Origin: Brasenia schreberi
Lineage: Eukaryota; Streptophyta; Magnoliopsida; Nymphaeales; Cabombaceae
Length of the DNA stretch: 64,000 nucleotides
Direction of reading: 5' to 3'
Assembly (NCBI GenBank): GCA_036023115.1
Contig: JAYKKT010000061.1
Span: forward strand, 16,990,501-17,054,500
This document shows positions 1 to 10,879 of the stretch, one piece after another. Position 1 is the first letter of the stretch. The number at the start of each line of letters is the position of its first letter. The notes under the pieces were generated by a model. It was given only the letters and a program-made list of their open reading frames with translations. It was not told the origin of the DNA and searched no databases. A program made the translations under genes and the position numbers.

Positions 1-2454
1 AACCTTCCTAGGGTTGTTTAACACGAGCCTTGACGGCTCAATCCTAATCTGCCCCAAGTTAGCCTCATGGGCCTAAGAGCTCGATAAACAAGGGGAGTTT
101 ATGATCCCTTGAAGCTTTGGGTGACTCTCACCTATGATCACTACGACTTGGTCCCTAAAAGGGATTTTGACACACCTGTGGAAGGTGGATGGCACGGCAC
201 ACAAGCTGTGTATCCAGGGTCTTCCCAACAACAGGTTATAATGGGGGTGGATGTCCAAGACATGGAACACCCCCGTGTGTGCGATCCCTCCCGTTTCCAT
301 TGAGAGTTCGATTGATCCTAACGGCCTAGACGCATTCCCATCGTATCCAGTGATAACGATGGGGCTTGGGTTCACTGAAGTCAAGGTGACTCCGATTTTA
401 TACGCCACATGAAGTGGAAGGATGTTGAGCCCTCCTCCCCCGTCGACTAGGCAGCTGTCCAGAGAGTGGTTATTCAGAACCACCTCGATATGTAGGGCCT
501 AGTTGTGGGACTCGTAGGGTCTATCTACATCATCTTCTGAGAAAGTGATGGGCGATTTTGCTCCTAATAAAGCCACTTGGGCAGACATGGATTCTGGACT
601 TATGTTCGAATCAACCTTGGCCCTTTCTAGAATTTTCTCTAGCACGAGTCTATACCTAAGTGAGGTTTGTATAAGCTCTAGGTTAGACATGTGGATAGGA
701 ATCTTTGAAAGGTGGTTTTCGAAGTCATAAGGATTTAGGATAACTTTATCCTTGTCTCCTTTTGGCAGAACACCAGGGATACATGCTTTTGAGGGGCCAG
801 GCACACTGACCACTTTTTTAGCTCTTTGTAGGTGCGGGGGTTGATAGATCCTCCCGGATCTAGTCACTTCCCTCACGACCAGCCTAGGGTTCGCGCTAAA
901 TTTGGCTCTAAGGATGAGTTGAGGAGAACCTTGGAGTTTCAAAACTGGTTTTGCCGGGGATTCCACTTTTGGTGGTCCCCGAATGACGACTTGGGCGGGC
1001 TTCTTGTACAATACAAGAATGGGCACACAAGTGGGTCGACCAGACTCAGATTTTTGCGCTACTTCCTTAGAAAAGGTGAGGGTACATACCTCCTTTCGTT
1101 TCCCACTACCACTGGCGTGTTTGGGAAAGGGTTCTTTGAAGATAGCTTGAGGTGGCTCAGGTTCCGTAGTGACCTGGAGCCGACCCTCCGCTATCAAGTT
1201 CTTAATTTTATTTAAAAGGGAGAAGCAGCGTTTGGTATCATGGCCTTTGAGCCAATGATACTTATAAAATCGATTTAAATACCCCCCTTTGGAAGTGACT
1301 CCTTCGGGGATTTCAGGGAGTTCTATCATGCCTTGGGCAAGTAGGAGGTCTAGGACCTCCGATACAGGTTGCCCCAGCGGAGTGTACTCCCTTTTATTTT
1401 CTAGTTTTTCAAAATTTTTGGAAGTGCCTGTCATGCCTGGATCCACCCGGACATTGGCGATTTTATGGGGCTTTGCCCCTTTATCCATCGTGGGTAGCCC
1501 ATAAGTGATGGGCTTTTCCAAGCAGGTTTTAGAAACGGCACTTCCTTTCCATAAGTGATCGTATGTCCCTTTTCTCAAATTCGTTTCGAAAAGGGAGGCC
1601 TTTTTGATCAACTTGTGGAAAGTTGAGATCTCGTGGAGCAAGAGAAGGGTTTTTAACTTGCTTTTAAAGTTATCCAGGATGAGCATTACTACGCATCCTT
1701 CGGATATGGGCTCTCGTACTTGGCCCAAAAGTGACCTTCATCTTATAATGAAGGCATGCACATCTTCATTCATGCCTTGCTTTGTATCCCTTAAGGTATT
1801 CAGAGTCGGCGTGACTTCTACGTTGTGTGCAAATCTTTGCATGAAGCAGTTCGCTAACTCTTCAAAAGTAGCGAACTGGCTTATGTCGTAGGAAGCCAGC
1901 AATTTGGCAGCTGTGCCTTTAAGGGATAAAGGGAACCAATACACCCATTTCATCGAGTCCTTTTTCTTCTTATGGGTTCGACGCGAGAAAAGCTGCAAGT
2001 GAGACCTAGGGTCTCTCATGCCATCATACCGATGGAAGTTCGGTATTTCATTGTCACTGTCTGTTTCGTAATCCATAGGAAGAAAATCAGACAGGACGTA
2101 GCTTCTTTTCTCTTTATTCTGCCCTTTCAGCAACTGTTGTAGGGCTTTACGGTCCTTTTATGTGAAGGACTCGTGGTATTGGTTACCTTCCATTACGGAG
2201 GCCTCTTTGTGCTTGTGAGGTTTTTTAAATTTTTTCTTAGGCCTTTGTTCACCATTTGATGAACAGGAATCGCCTACTTCAGCCTCTTGGCTGAGAGCAT
2301 CGATTTTGGCCTCAAACTCCCTTCTCAGGTCCTCGATTTCATCTAGTTTGATTTTGTTTTTGAAAATCCTCCTAGAGTGAGAACTTGATGCACATGAGCC
2401 TTGGCTCGACACTTCACTTGGATTGGATTTTGACATTCTTTCAAGCTTTTTCAA
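1..2454 (-). pseudogene. gypsy gag-protease reading frame with four in-frame stops
   Basis: One frame runs from an ATG at 2454 to the window edge, interrupted only by stops at 2158-2160 (TAA), 1738-1740 (TGA), 499-501 (TAG) and 73-75 (TAG). No frameshift is needed. The first part is a charged N-terminal region with a probable coiled coil. About 2133-1600 encodes the retrotransposon gag domain (block around SLKGTAAKLLASYD and FEELANCFMQRF). A basic, proline-rich linker follows. About 450-130 is retropepsin-like: the motif LVDGGGGLNILPL stands where the usual active-site D-[ST/D]-G lies, followed by YNLLLGRPWIH. Gag packages element RNA and the protease would mature the polyprotein. The stops make this copy non-functional. 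Family assignment is firm, the exact lineage is not. Confidence 0.85.
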
Positions 2455-2550
2455 AATTTCCTAAGTACAAGCAAAGAAAACAAAGTTTAAAATGACACCT
2501 CTTTGAAAAATCTTTCATAAGTTTCTAGGCTAACTCGATTTTTGAAAGAC

Positions 2551-2571
2551 TCACGTCCCACCGGGCGTGCC
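2551..2571 (-). promoter_or_regulatory. primer-binding-site-like sequence of the gypsy element
   Basis: On the minus strand, just after the LTR and before gag, stands TTGGCACGCCCGGTGGGAC, a stretch that commonly follows the 5' LTR in plant gypsy elements. It would be where a tRNA primes minus-strand DNA synthesis. I recognise the motif by its form and place, and have not matched it to a specific tRNA. Confidence 0.6.
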
Positions 2572-3174
2572 AATCTCTGTATACGCAGGAAAATCCCCGC
2601 CTCCCTTTGGCTTCTCAAGGCCTGGAGCGGATCCTCTTGTGTGTCTAAGGCCTATTTGTATAAACAGGGCGTGCCAGCTAGCTTACCTAAGCTAGCGAAG
2701 ATATATTTTAATCTGACTTCTAACGTGGTGACTGTGAGCAAGTGAGCTCTTGTCGTCGCAGACCTTCTTGCACCGATTAGCAAGGGTCAGTCTGTACGCT
2801 TTAAAAATCGAGTTTGGGATAGAAAAAGCCTACGAAAGCGATTCGAGGTGTTTGATTCGGGTCTTTTTAATGCGATTGCAGATTTTAGATCACGTGGATT
2901 TGCACGTGCCTAAGTCTTTCTTTTTATCCCTTTATGGGCCACCTAGGTGTGTGTTATGAACACTCCACTACATGGGGCGAATTTGAGCGGGAGTACGGGA
3001 TTTGCTTTGATGCAATATGCGTCCTACCTCGTGGTATTGGGTAGATGCAATGCAAACTCACGCTACTCCAAAGGGAAAACCCGAAATGTAAAGACAATGC
3101 CGAAGGGAAATAACCGAAGGGAAATGACTTGTAATGTAAATGCCGAAGGGAGATATGTATATAAGGTATATATG

Positions 3175-3690
3175 GGCCCTTACTCGGGTCTTGCAAATAA
3201 GAGCGAAGGCTCAATGTGTGTGAGTGCTTGAATTGAAAGACTACACACACGACATGAAATAAAACTCCAAATATAACTTGCAATATGGCCTTAACTAAGG
3301 TCTTGGGAATAAGAGCGAAAGCTCAATGTGTGTGAGTGCTTGAATTGAAGTACTACGCACACAACATGAAATTAAACCCAAATAGTATAACACGGCCCTT
3401 ACTTGGGTCTTACAAATAAGAGCGAAGGCTCAATGTGTGTGAGTGCTTGAATTGAAAGACTACGCACACGACATGAAATAAAACCCAAATATAACTTGCA
3501 ATATGGCCTTAACTAAGGTCTTGGGAATAAGAGCGAAAGCTCAATGTGTGTGAGTGCTTGAATTGAAGTACTACGCACACAACATGAAATTAAACCCAAA
3601 TAGTATAACACGGCCCTTACTTGGGTCTTACAAATAAGAGCGAAGGCTCAATGTGTGTGCGTGCTTGAATTGAAAGACAACACACCCAAC
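3175..3690. repeat. tandem array of five units of alternating A and B type
   Basis: Units start at 3175, 3287, 3394, 3505 and 3612, giving spacings of 112, 107, 111 and 107 bp. Units 1, 3 and 5 carry GGCCCTTACTYGGGTCTT and 'gcgaaggctc'. Units 2 and 4 carry TGGCCTTAACTAAGGTCTTGGG and 'gcgaaagctc'. All share AATGTGTGTGAGTGCTTGAATTGAA or a close variant. The true repeat is therefore an A-B dimer of about 218 bp, nearly identical between copies, with a last A unit that is truncated. It lies inside the gypsy LTR. Confidence 0.9.
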
Positions 3691-3779
3691 TTAAGCAAAA
3701 CCCTACGTAAGTTTAAGTATATATATATATATATATGTATTAGGGGCTGATTAGGCCCGTGTGTGTTCAAAATCGTGCT

Positions 3780-5000
3780 GCTGGCCGGATGCCTTAGGTG
3801 TGCGGGAGGGGCGCTTTGAAGGTGGTCGGCTGCTAGGAAGGGGGTTGCCTTGGTGTGTTGGGCTAAAGTGACTAAGTAGGGTCACTAAGGGAGGGTGTAG
3901 TGTTAGGAAGTATGGCACTAAGTGGGAGCCTAAGGGAGTATCTAAGGGAGTGCCTAGGGGAGGTATGTGGCTGGCGGGTGGCTGGCCGAAGGGATATGTG
4001 ACAGTCGGTTGGAGTGGCCGACTAAGGGAGACTCGGTGGTGGTGGTTGCTAGGGTAGCTAGGGTTGTCGTAGATAGGAAGGAAGCTAGCTAGGGTATGGG
4101 ATAAGGTGGAGTTAGGGGCTGGTGGGAAGTGTAAGGGATAGGTCCTAGGGAGCTAGGTAGAGTGGCCGGTTGTTGTTAGGATGGCTAGGTAATGGCAGGT
4201 GATTGGAGTGGCTAAGGTCTGGCCGAATGGGTAGGATGGAGGGTGGCTGGTGTTAGGGTGATATGGTGGTGGTGTAGGTGGCTGAGAGTGGAGGGGGAGC
4301 GAAGAAGAGGTAGCATGAAGTGAAGATACTAACCGGCGGTGATGGAAGGCGGCGGATGGAAGAGGAGCAGCCGGGTGTTTGAAGTGGCTGGTTCGGCCGG
4401 ATGAAAAGGATGGCGATGGGTGGTTGGTCGGCTGGGGTGTGGTGGAGCAGGTGGAGCAAGGTGGTGGCTGGCTGTGGGGCAGGTGGAAGACCTGGCTGGG
4501 AGTGGCTGGGCTCGGTTGGCAATGGGGAATGGAGTCGGCTGGACTGGCTGGGATGGAGAGAGCTTGGAAAACCCGCCCCTTCGGGGGGGGGTTTATATAG
4601 GGCTGAAGAAGTCGGTTGGGGCTGGTATTAGGAGGGTGGTTAGGTGGTTTAGGTAGGGGTGGTGTGGTGATAAGGTGGGCTGGTTTTGGGGTAGGGCCAG
4701 ATATTTTCATACAAGGGGTTTTGGGTAGATGGTGTGCTAAGTTTAGGTGGGGTGGTTTAGAGGTTTAGGGTTTAGCTAGGTGGGTTGGTTTTGGGGTGAG
4801 GTTTAGTGAGGTGGGTTAGGTGATTATGCTAGGATTAGGTTAGGTTTAGGGAAATTAACCTAGGTTTAGGGAAGGATTAGGGAAGTGGGTTAGGTGATTA
4901 GGTTGGGATATGGCCGGGATTAGGGAAGTGGGTTAGGTGATTAGGCTAGGATTAGGACAGGATTAGGGTAAAAGGCTAGGATTAGGTGTTTTTGGTTAGA
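3780..5000 (+). repeat. G-rich LTR tract, its right end made of degenerate telomere-like repeats
   Basis: The plus strand is dense in GG and GGG runs. From about 4730 to 4990 the motifs TTTAGGG, GATTAGG and GGGTTAGGTGATTAGG recur many times with variation. The similarity to the plant telomere repeat TTTAGGG is clear but imperfect and the units are irregular, so this is a low-complexity tract within the LTR rather than an interstitial telomere. The minus strand, which is the element's sense strand, is C-rich. Confidence 0.6.
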
Positions 5001-7386
5001 ATTGGATTAAGGAGCTCCCTTTGCATGACCCATAGACCTTAATCACATCATGTTGGTGCAGCCCTAGGTTAGGTTTTGGCTAATTACAAGCTTAAACCCA
5101 CTTTAATTAGGCTAACCCACATGATTAACCCCAAACTTGACACACAAGTCAAGCTTAATTACAACACACTCCAATCTTATCCTCCCCCACTCTCTCTCAT
5201 GCCCATAATCCCACCTGAAATTCAAGTGGGCCCCACCTCCATTTATGAGAAGGTGATGTGGGCTATAGATATGGATATTGGATTGGATCTTTGGATCCAA
5301 ATCCAAATCCAAATCCAAGTCCACACATGAGTTTGGATTGGGATCTGGATATATATGGTCTAGATCCGATCCAAACTGAATTCTGACTCCTTCGGGCTGT
5401 GTTCGAAACGAACGGTTTGTGCGGGGTCTGACAGCATCAGTACTCCGTCTGCGTTGGGTCTTCGCCAACATGATCGTCCGCCTCTGTTTTCGCCTTCTGA
5501 AGCTGATTTCAAGTAATGTTTTGATGATAACAGGGTCTTGGACGTTCGAGATCCTGGGGGTGGATTCAATACGAGAGTTGTTGTGCCGGGCTCGACTTGT
5601 GCTCCGGTTTCGGGCTCTCTTTAGCTTTTCTGGTCCTATCTTGATTAGGCCAAGCTGTTTCGGGGTTTCAAAAACGTGTTTTAAAAGGTTTTTAAAGCCA
5701 CATTATACATTTTTGAAATACAAAGTTCAAAACATATGTACAGGGTCGCCTGGAAGGCTCCTGGGTTTCTAGACTCAAAATGGCCCTTTGGGGCTGCTTT
5801 TTATAAAACCAGGTTGTTTTGAGGAATTCGTGGGATTTCAGGGTGTTTACAGATATGCGTTTCTTGTAGGTGGTGATACTGTCACCTAAAAATCAAAGAA
5901 ACAAACTACCTTTGAGTCAGAACTGTGTGCTTTGGATGAGATTGGATTAAAAACTAAATAGCTTAAAGAATTTATGCCTAGTTTACCAATGGCAAAAAAG
6001 TACTTTCTATAATTTCAGTGCATTATAATATCATGACTACCATTACTAAAATCAGTAGTTTTAAGTATAATTAAAAGCAACCGAAATACATCCAAGTCAG
6101 ACTTAAGTCTATAAGGGCTCTTATGACTAATGGGGTTATGATTGTGCATTTTGTTGGATTCAAAGATAATATATTCAATCCTTTGACTAAGGGTCTATTA
6201 GTAGCCTTAGTTGAGAAATATAGGTTGGAGATGACAATGAAACTCATGATTTATTCACAAGTAGTGACAACCTAATCTAATTAAGTAGTGATCACATAAA
6301 CTAGCTTCAATGTAGTAATAACAAGTTGTTGGGTGCATAGGATGACACTTATTTCTATGTGATACTTTTAATTTTTGTGTGTTCATCTCCTATAAACCTA
6401 AAGTGTTATAGCTATAAGTTTAGCAAGAGATTACTCTTTAAATGAGATCGAGTCTTAGGACAAGATGCTAGCAGTATATCCTTTGAAATACCTAACTAAG
6501 TGATTGATATTATGAGACCGTAATAGGAGAATTAGGTTGTTTTTTGGAACCAATCATGATACAGTTTATAGATGCATGAGCAATAATGTATCAATCTTAA
6601 AGATCATGCCATAACCTTTATTATATTATTTTCAATAGACACATTTATACCCAAGGTTCGGGTTTAAGATGTATATTCACCTAGTTCATTTAAGGGTAAT
6701 ATTGGATAACTTAAGTAATAGTTTAAACATAAAGGTGCCAATACTGAAAATATAATATAATGCTTGATTCAGAAGGGCACTTTACACTTCAGGGCTTTAT
6801 GGAGATTGTTAGAATTAATGTTAATTAATGTTGAGTTAATTAAATCTATGTGCATTAATAATATTTAATTCATGCTTAATATCACTAAAAATTCAATTGA
6901 TGCATCATTGATATATGTGAAAGCCCTAAAGTGTAAAAGTCATATATGAAGAATTTGTGCATGTATAGACAAAGAGACAAAAGTCTAGTCCTATATTGGA
7001 GAGGAGAACAAACCCATATGTCCTTTTAATTAATTGGTAGCTTATGAACCTTAATTTAAAGAGCTTAGAGAGGACATAGTACACCACATGCATGTGGATC
7101 GGGTTGGGCTTGGGCTTAAGAATTGTCTTTGGTTTATCTTTTGTACAAAACAGTTTTAATCTAACGGTCAAATGGATCTACGGGAAAACGGTTATAGGAC
7201 GAACAAGTGCATTAGTTAGATCCGATCAGAGATCTGTGACCCACCATATTTTCTATAAAAAAGGATTAGGGCTTTCTATATTTCCCTCTATAGTGACAAC
7301 TCTATGCTCCCCTTCCTTTTCTTAACCAAGGCGACCAAGGCGACAGTCGAGGACGGCTTGGGTGAGGTGCGTACGCTTGTCATGTG

Positions 7387-7991
7387 TGATGCGGATGTCA
7401 AGGTTGAAAAATAGAAAACTAAAAAATGCCCTGGAATCAAGATTTAATCAGCTCACAATTCAAGAACAAGAATGTAAATATATACATATCTAGGAATTAT
7501 TATAATGTTGAGGACATAATCCATCCAAGTCAAACCTGAGGACCAGTAATACAATCTAAGTCGAGGACAAGTCAAGCAATGAAAAATCAAACTCAAGAAG
7601 ATTTCACAAATAGCCGTCCAAACCAGTACCAGTTGATTACTATGCTCATTAATGAGCGATTGACCATTAAATTAGGCTTATTTCCCTTAGCTTGTAGGAT
7701 AACCATGTAGTACTAGTTCCTATGTGTTATTTCTAACTTGTTTTAATGTATGTCATTACTGTTCTGTAATATCTATTTAAGTCATTGGAATGAAACGAAT
7801 TGCAGTTCTATTTGAAAGCATTTTGATGTGTAGAAGTATTTATCTTCCCCTTATCTCATCTAAACTCATCTAGCTTGAGTTTAGTAGCGATTACCAAGTT
7901 CATTGTCCTTATCAGATCCAATTGTTGTGGAGAATTCATAGAAGACTAGAAATCATTGCAACCAAAATGCCTAACAATTGTTTGGTTCGCA
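7387..7991 (+). repeat. 5' LTR of the short element
   Basis: About 605 bp, starting TGATGCGG. It is followed by TAATTTGGTGCTTTCATTGAGA, a common post-LTR sequence in plant LTR elements. It pairs with 9398-10032. Confidence 0.75.
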
Positions 7992-8379
7992 TAATTTGGT
8001 GCTTTCATTGAGATCCTTCGCATTACAAAAGTGATCTTTTCACAAGGTTAGTTCAATACTTTTTATTTTGTCATGTTATTCCATCCTCCCCTTAAAATCT
8101 ATTTTCTTCCCCAAATAATCAAATTGTTCTATGTCATTACTTTCATCAACCCCTTCCTCTATTCATTGTAATCATTTCGCTCTAGTCAAATCTTTTATTT
8201 TTGGTTCCCATCTTTTATTCCCTTACTCATCATCACAACCTAAACCTATGGTACCATTCCAATCGTAGTTCTAGAATTATATCTACCTCTAATGCATTGG
8301 GTTTTCATTGATTTTTGGTTACTCCTAATCCATTGGAAGTTGAAGGGTTGTCTCTTGAAGACACCATCTAAAATAGAAT

Positions 8380-9395
8380 TAACTAACGACAAGAACAAAT
8401 GCAGAAGCAATTACAAGAGATATCTCAAGTTCTTCACATGATCATTAGAAGACAATAAGGCGAGCATCGTGTAACAAATAGTATCATCCCATCAAAAGAA
8501 AGATTGTTGAAGAATCTGTGTAGATGTACACTTACAATCAATTCACCAAATGTTATATTTGTTTTGGATATGGACACAAACTCATCAATTGTCCATATGT
8601 CTACAAAGAAAGCACTACAAAACCTATAAACATGCTTAAGGATACCAGGAAACATTCCATTGAATCTTGGAAGGTTTCAACCTCTTAAAAACCTTAATGC
8701 AAAACCAAAATAAGTTTTAGACACACTTACTGTTGATGATGATGAAACTAAACTGATTACCAAAGAGTCTACAGTAGTGGACCTCAAGCCGACCGTAGAA
8801 ACAACACAATATATTTCCAACGAAGAGGATCCACACATAACCTACTTGATTGCATCTACATGGAATTACACCATAGATGATCCTCAATTTAGAAAACTTA
8901 TTATGGTGAAAAGGATGTTTGGAGAATAGTTACAACCTTCACTTGTCCCTTTATCTTTTTAGAAAACAAGCAAGAAACATCAAGTTGATGATCAACAGAG
9001 CAATCTCAAGGCAAAGAAATCCTATAAGGCAAAATCTTTCTTTTATAATATGGAATTTTGGCCACCATCATTTGTATTGAAGGAAAACATGTATGAAGTC
9101 AATACCCTGATCTCACATAGTAAGTCTCTACCATAGAAAAATAACGATCAAGAAGGTCTTCTTACATCTACACAACTGGGTTCACTATCAATTACAACTG
9201 TTGGAAATTGTTTGGAACCTGTAATAGTAGGGAACTATGAGATCCCAGAGGCTGAAACAAAGTATTTAGGGGTTGGTTTAACTAGTTTTAAAACTAGCTC
9301 CCAACACCATCACCAGATGCTTAAATGTTACAACCCTTGTATGCAACTACTAAAGACCATTAGATTTGAGGGCAAATCTTCTTCTACCTAAAGGT
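8380..9395 (+). pseudogene. gag remnant with CCHC zinc knuckle
   Basis: The readable parts are a glutamine-rich stretch near 8390-8455 (MQKQLQEISQVLHMIIRR) and a zinc knuckle at 8551-8592 reading CYICFGYGHKLINC, which has the C-x2-C-x4-H-x4-C spacing of nucleocapsid proteins. Many stops separate the pieces, so no protein of normal length can be made. The knuckle itself keeps all four metal ligands. Downstream sequence to 9395 shows no further domain that I can name. Confidence 0.6.
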
Positions 9396-9397
9396 TA

Positions 9398-9495
9398 TGA
9401 TGCAGACATCAAGGTTGAAAAAACCAAAAAACTGAAAAATACCCTGTAATCAAGCTTTAATCAGCTCACATCTCAAGAACAAGAAATGTATATAC

Positions 9496-9526
<31 letters not shown>

Positions 9527-10032
9527 CATATCTACGAATTATTGTAATGTTGAGGACATAATTCATCCAAGTCGAACCCCAGGACCAGTAACACAATCTA
9601 AGTCCAGAACAAGTCGAGTAGTGAAAAATCTACTCAGGAAGATTTCATAATTGGTCATCCAAACCAGTACCAGCTGATTACTATGCTCATTAATGAGCCA
9701 ATTGACAATTATATCAGACTCATTTCTTTTAACTTGAGGGATAACTATGTAGTGTTAGTTCCTATGTGCTATTTCTAACTTTTTTTAATGTCTGTTATTC
9801 CCGCTCTATAATCTCTATTTAAGTCATTAGAATGAAACAAATTATAGTTATGTTTGGAGGCATTTTGCTGTGTGGAAGTATCTTTCTTCCTCTATCTCAT
9901 ATAAACTGGTCTAGCTTAGGTTTAGTGACGATTACCAGGTTCATTGTCCTTATTAGTTTCGATTGTGGCGGAGAATTTCTAGAAGGCTAGAAACCATTGC
10001 AACCAGAATGCCTAACAACTGTTTAGTTCACA
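9398..10032 (+). repeat. 3' LTR of the short element
   Basis: About 635 bp, starting TGATGCAGACATC. It is slightly longer than its partner because of a (TA)n microsatellite at about 9491-9530. Its sequence differs from the 5' LTR at scattered positions, so the insertion is not recent. Confidence 0.75.
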
Positions 10033-10273
10033 TCAGTGTGTGCATTTTATCCTAAAAGAAAAGTGTAGGTACTCGTATGTACTCATTACTAAGGTGTGGA
10101 TTTCTCTAAGGCAAGCACACATAATTTTTTTGCTTTTGATTCTTGTTTGCTATTTTGTGGCACGGTTTGTTTATGACATTCTTTGGATATGCGGTTGTTC
10201 TTGATTTGGGCATGTTTATGATTGTTGCATTTTAGTTTTTTTTATGCATGTAATCTTATAGTATTTTCCAACA

Positions 10274-10705
10274 TCTAAGGCTAAAAAGCATACGTGAAGG
10301 CTCTATAAACCGAAGAGGGCGACTGAGGGTCACATGTCGCAATGATACCAATGGTGATTAGAAGTTGAACAGAAGTAGGAAGCCAAAACTCGGGTAAATG
10401 CGTCGTTTGACTTAGACAATTTATATTGATGAGGATTTGCAAAAGAGGAAGTCTATCTTTTCTTGTAAAGTTGTTTTTTGTATGTTTAGAAAGTAGTTCA
10501 CATGTATTCAAGAAAATGACTTCACAATTTTCTCCTTACTTTTGTAAAGTTATTCGTTTATCTTTGTAAAATAATTTTACTTTTGAAAAGGGCATCTCAG
10601 TAAATCAAGAAAGATGACCTTTCTTTTCTTATTTTATGAGTACATGTTATTAGGAATTGAAAGTGGACATTGGATAACTTACAAAAAACTAGAACCTGAA
10701 AAATG
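10274..10705. other. intergenic, no gene seen
   Basis: The stretch between the end of the copia LTR and the LINE tail holds only short ORFs without recognisable domains. Confidence 0.5.
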
Positions 10706-10729
10706 TTAAAAGAGAAAGATGAACACTAT

Positions 10730-10875
10730 TGAAGTATTGGAAGAAAATAATAATAATGACTTAACTTTTCTTGAGTTAATTGTTAACATGATATGATATG
10801 ACATAAGATCAAACTTCATAGAAACAAAGAATCCATATAACTGGATTCCATCTAGTGTCAAAAAAGGCTTATATA
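10730..10875 (+). mobile_element. RTE-type LINE, 3' end relic
   Basis: The sequence matches the 3' ends at about 21900-22020 and 63000-63120. Shared blocks are GAGTTAA.TGTTAACATG, GAAACAAAGAATCCAT and TCTAGT.T..AAAA.GGCTTA. Only the last 145 bp or so of the element is present, as expected for 5'-truncated LINE insertion. Confidence 0.7.
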
Positions 10876-10879
10876 TACA

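Larger units (their letters stand above)
1..5851 (-). mobile_element. Ty3/gypsy LTR retrotransposon, 5' part (LTR, primer site, gag, protease)
   Basis: Read on the minus strand, the order is a long LTR starting with TGTAAACACCC at 5851, a primer-binding-like stretch at 2551-2571, gag from 2454, then an aspartic protease that runs towards the left window edge. Reverse transcriptase, RNase H and integrase would lie beyond base 1, so the element is cut by the window. The long LTR of about 3.3 kb fits the large plant gypsy families. The right end abuts a copia RNase H remnant at 5852, so this element appears inserted in an older plus-strand copia element. The LTR start is supported by the TG start, the abrupt switch to copia coding sequence and the position of the primer site. 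The LTR end at about 2577 is less certain. Confidence 0.8.
2577..5851 (-). repeat. long terminal repeat (5' LTR) of the gypsy element
   Basis: It begins TGTAAACACCCTG at 5851 on the minus strand and ends close to the primer site. It contains a five-unit tandem array (3175-3690), a short AT tract (about 3717-3737) and a strongly G-rich plus strand (about 3780-5000). The ORFs in it, such as the proline-rich one at 4153-4710 on the minus strand, are by-products of that base composition and not genes. The partner LTR would be outside the window, so the limits cannot be confirmed by pairing. Confidence 0.6.
7387..10032 (+). mobile_element. short LTR retrotransposon with gag only, inserted in the copia LTR
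   Basis: Two direct repeats, 7387-7991 and 9398-10032, both start TGATGC and end near GTTC[GA]CA. They match through their length, for example AGGTTGAAAAA, CCAGTACCAG, ATGCTCATTAATGAGC and CCTAACAA[TC]TGTTT. The interior of about 1.4 kb has a decayed gag-like stretch with a CCHC zinc knuckle at 8551-8592 and no recognisable protease, reverse transcriptase or integrase. It is therefore non-autonomous or strongly deleted. The host LTR reads on from catgtg at 7386 to gtgtgtgcatttta at about 10036, as in the uninterrupted copy near 33765. Confidence 0.8.
5852..10273 (+). mobile_element. 3' end of a Ty1/copia element, interrupted by a second LTR element
   Basis: 5852-6800 carries decayed copia RNase H sequence. 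Near 5870-5950 the frame reads GGDTVT(stop)KSKKQTTFESELCALDE, where copia elements have a W-K-S-x-K-Q and x-E-x-E-L-x-A-L pattern. The 3' LTR starts at 6808 with TGTTAGAATTAATG and runs to 7386. It resumes at 10033 and ends with TTTTCCAACA at 10273. The same LTR family occurs on the minus strand at 30734-31626 and 33725-34275, which gives an independent guide to the intact LTR and shows that 7387-10032 is foreign to it. The 5' part of the copia element was lost to, or displaced by, the gypsy element that ends at 5851. Confidence 0.75.

Noticed and set aside
832..1215. Plus-strand ORF of 127 aa
   Set aside because: Antisense shadow of the gypsy gag-protease frame.
4153..4710. Proline- and serine-rich ORF of 185 aa on the minus strand
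   Set aside because: It lies wholly in the G-rich LTR tract, and overlapping open frames exist on both strands there. Base composition explains it.
4730..4990. Interstitial telomere array
   Set aside because: TTTAGGG-like words are irregular and mixed with other G-rich words, and the tract lies inside an LTR.
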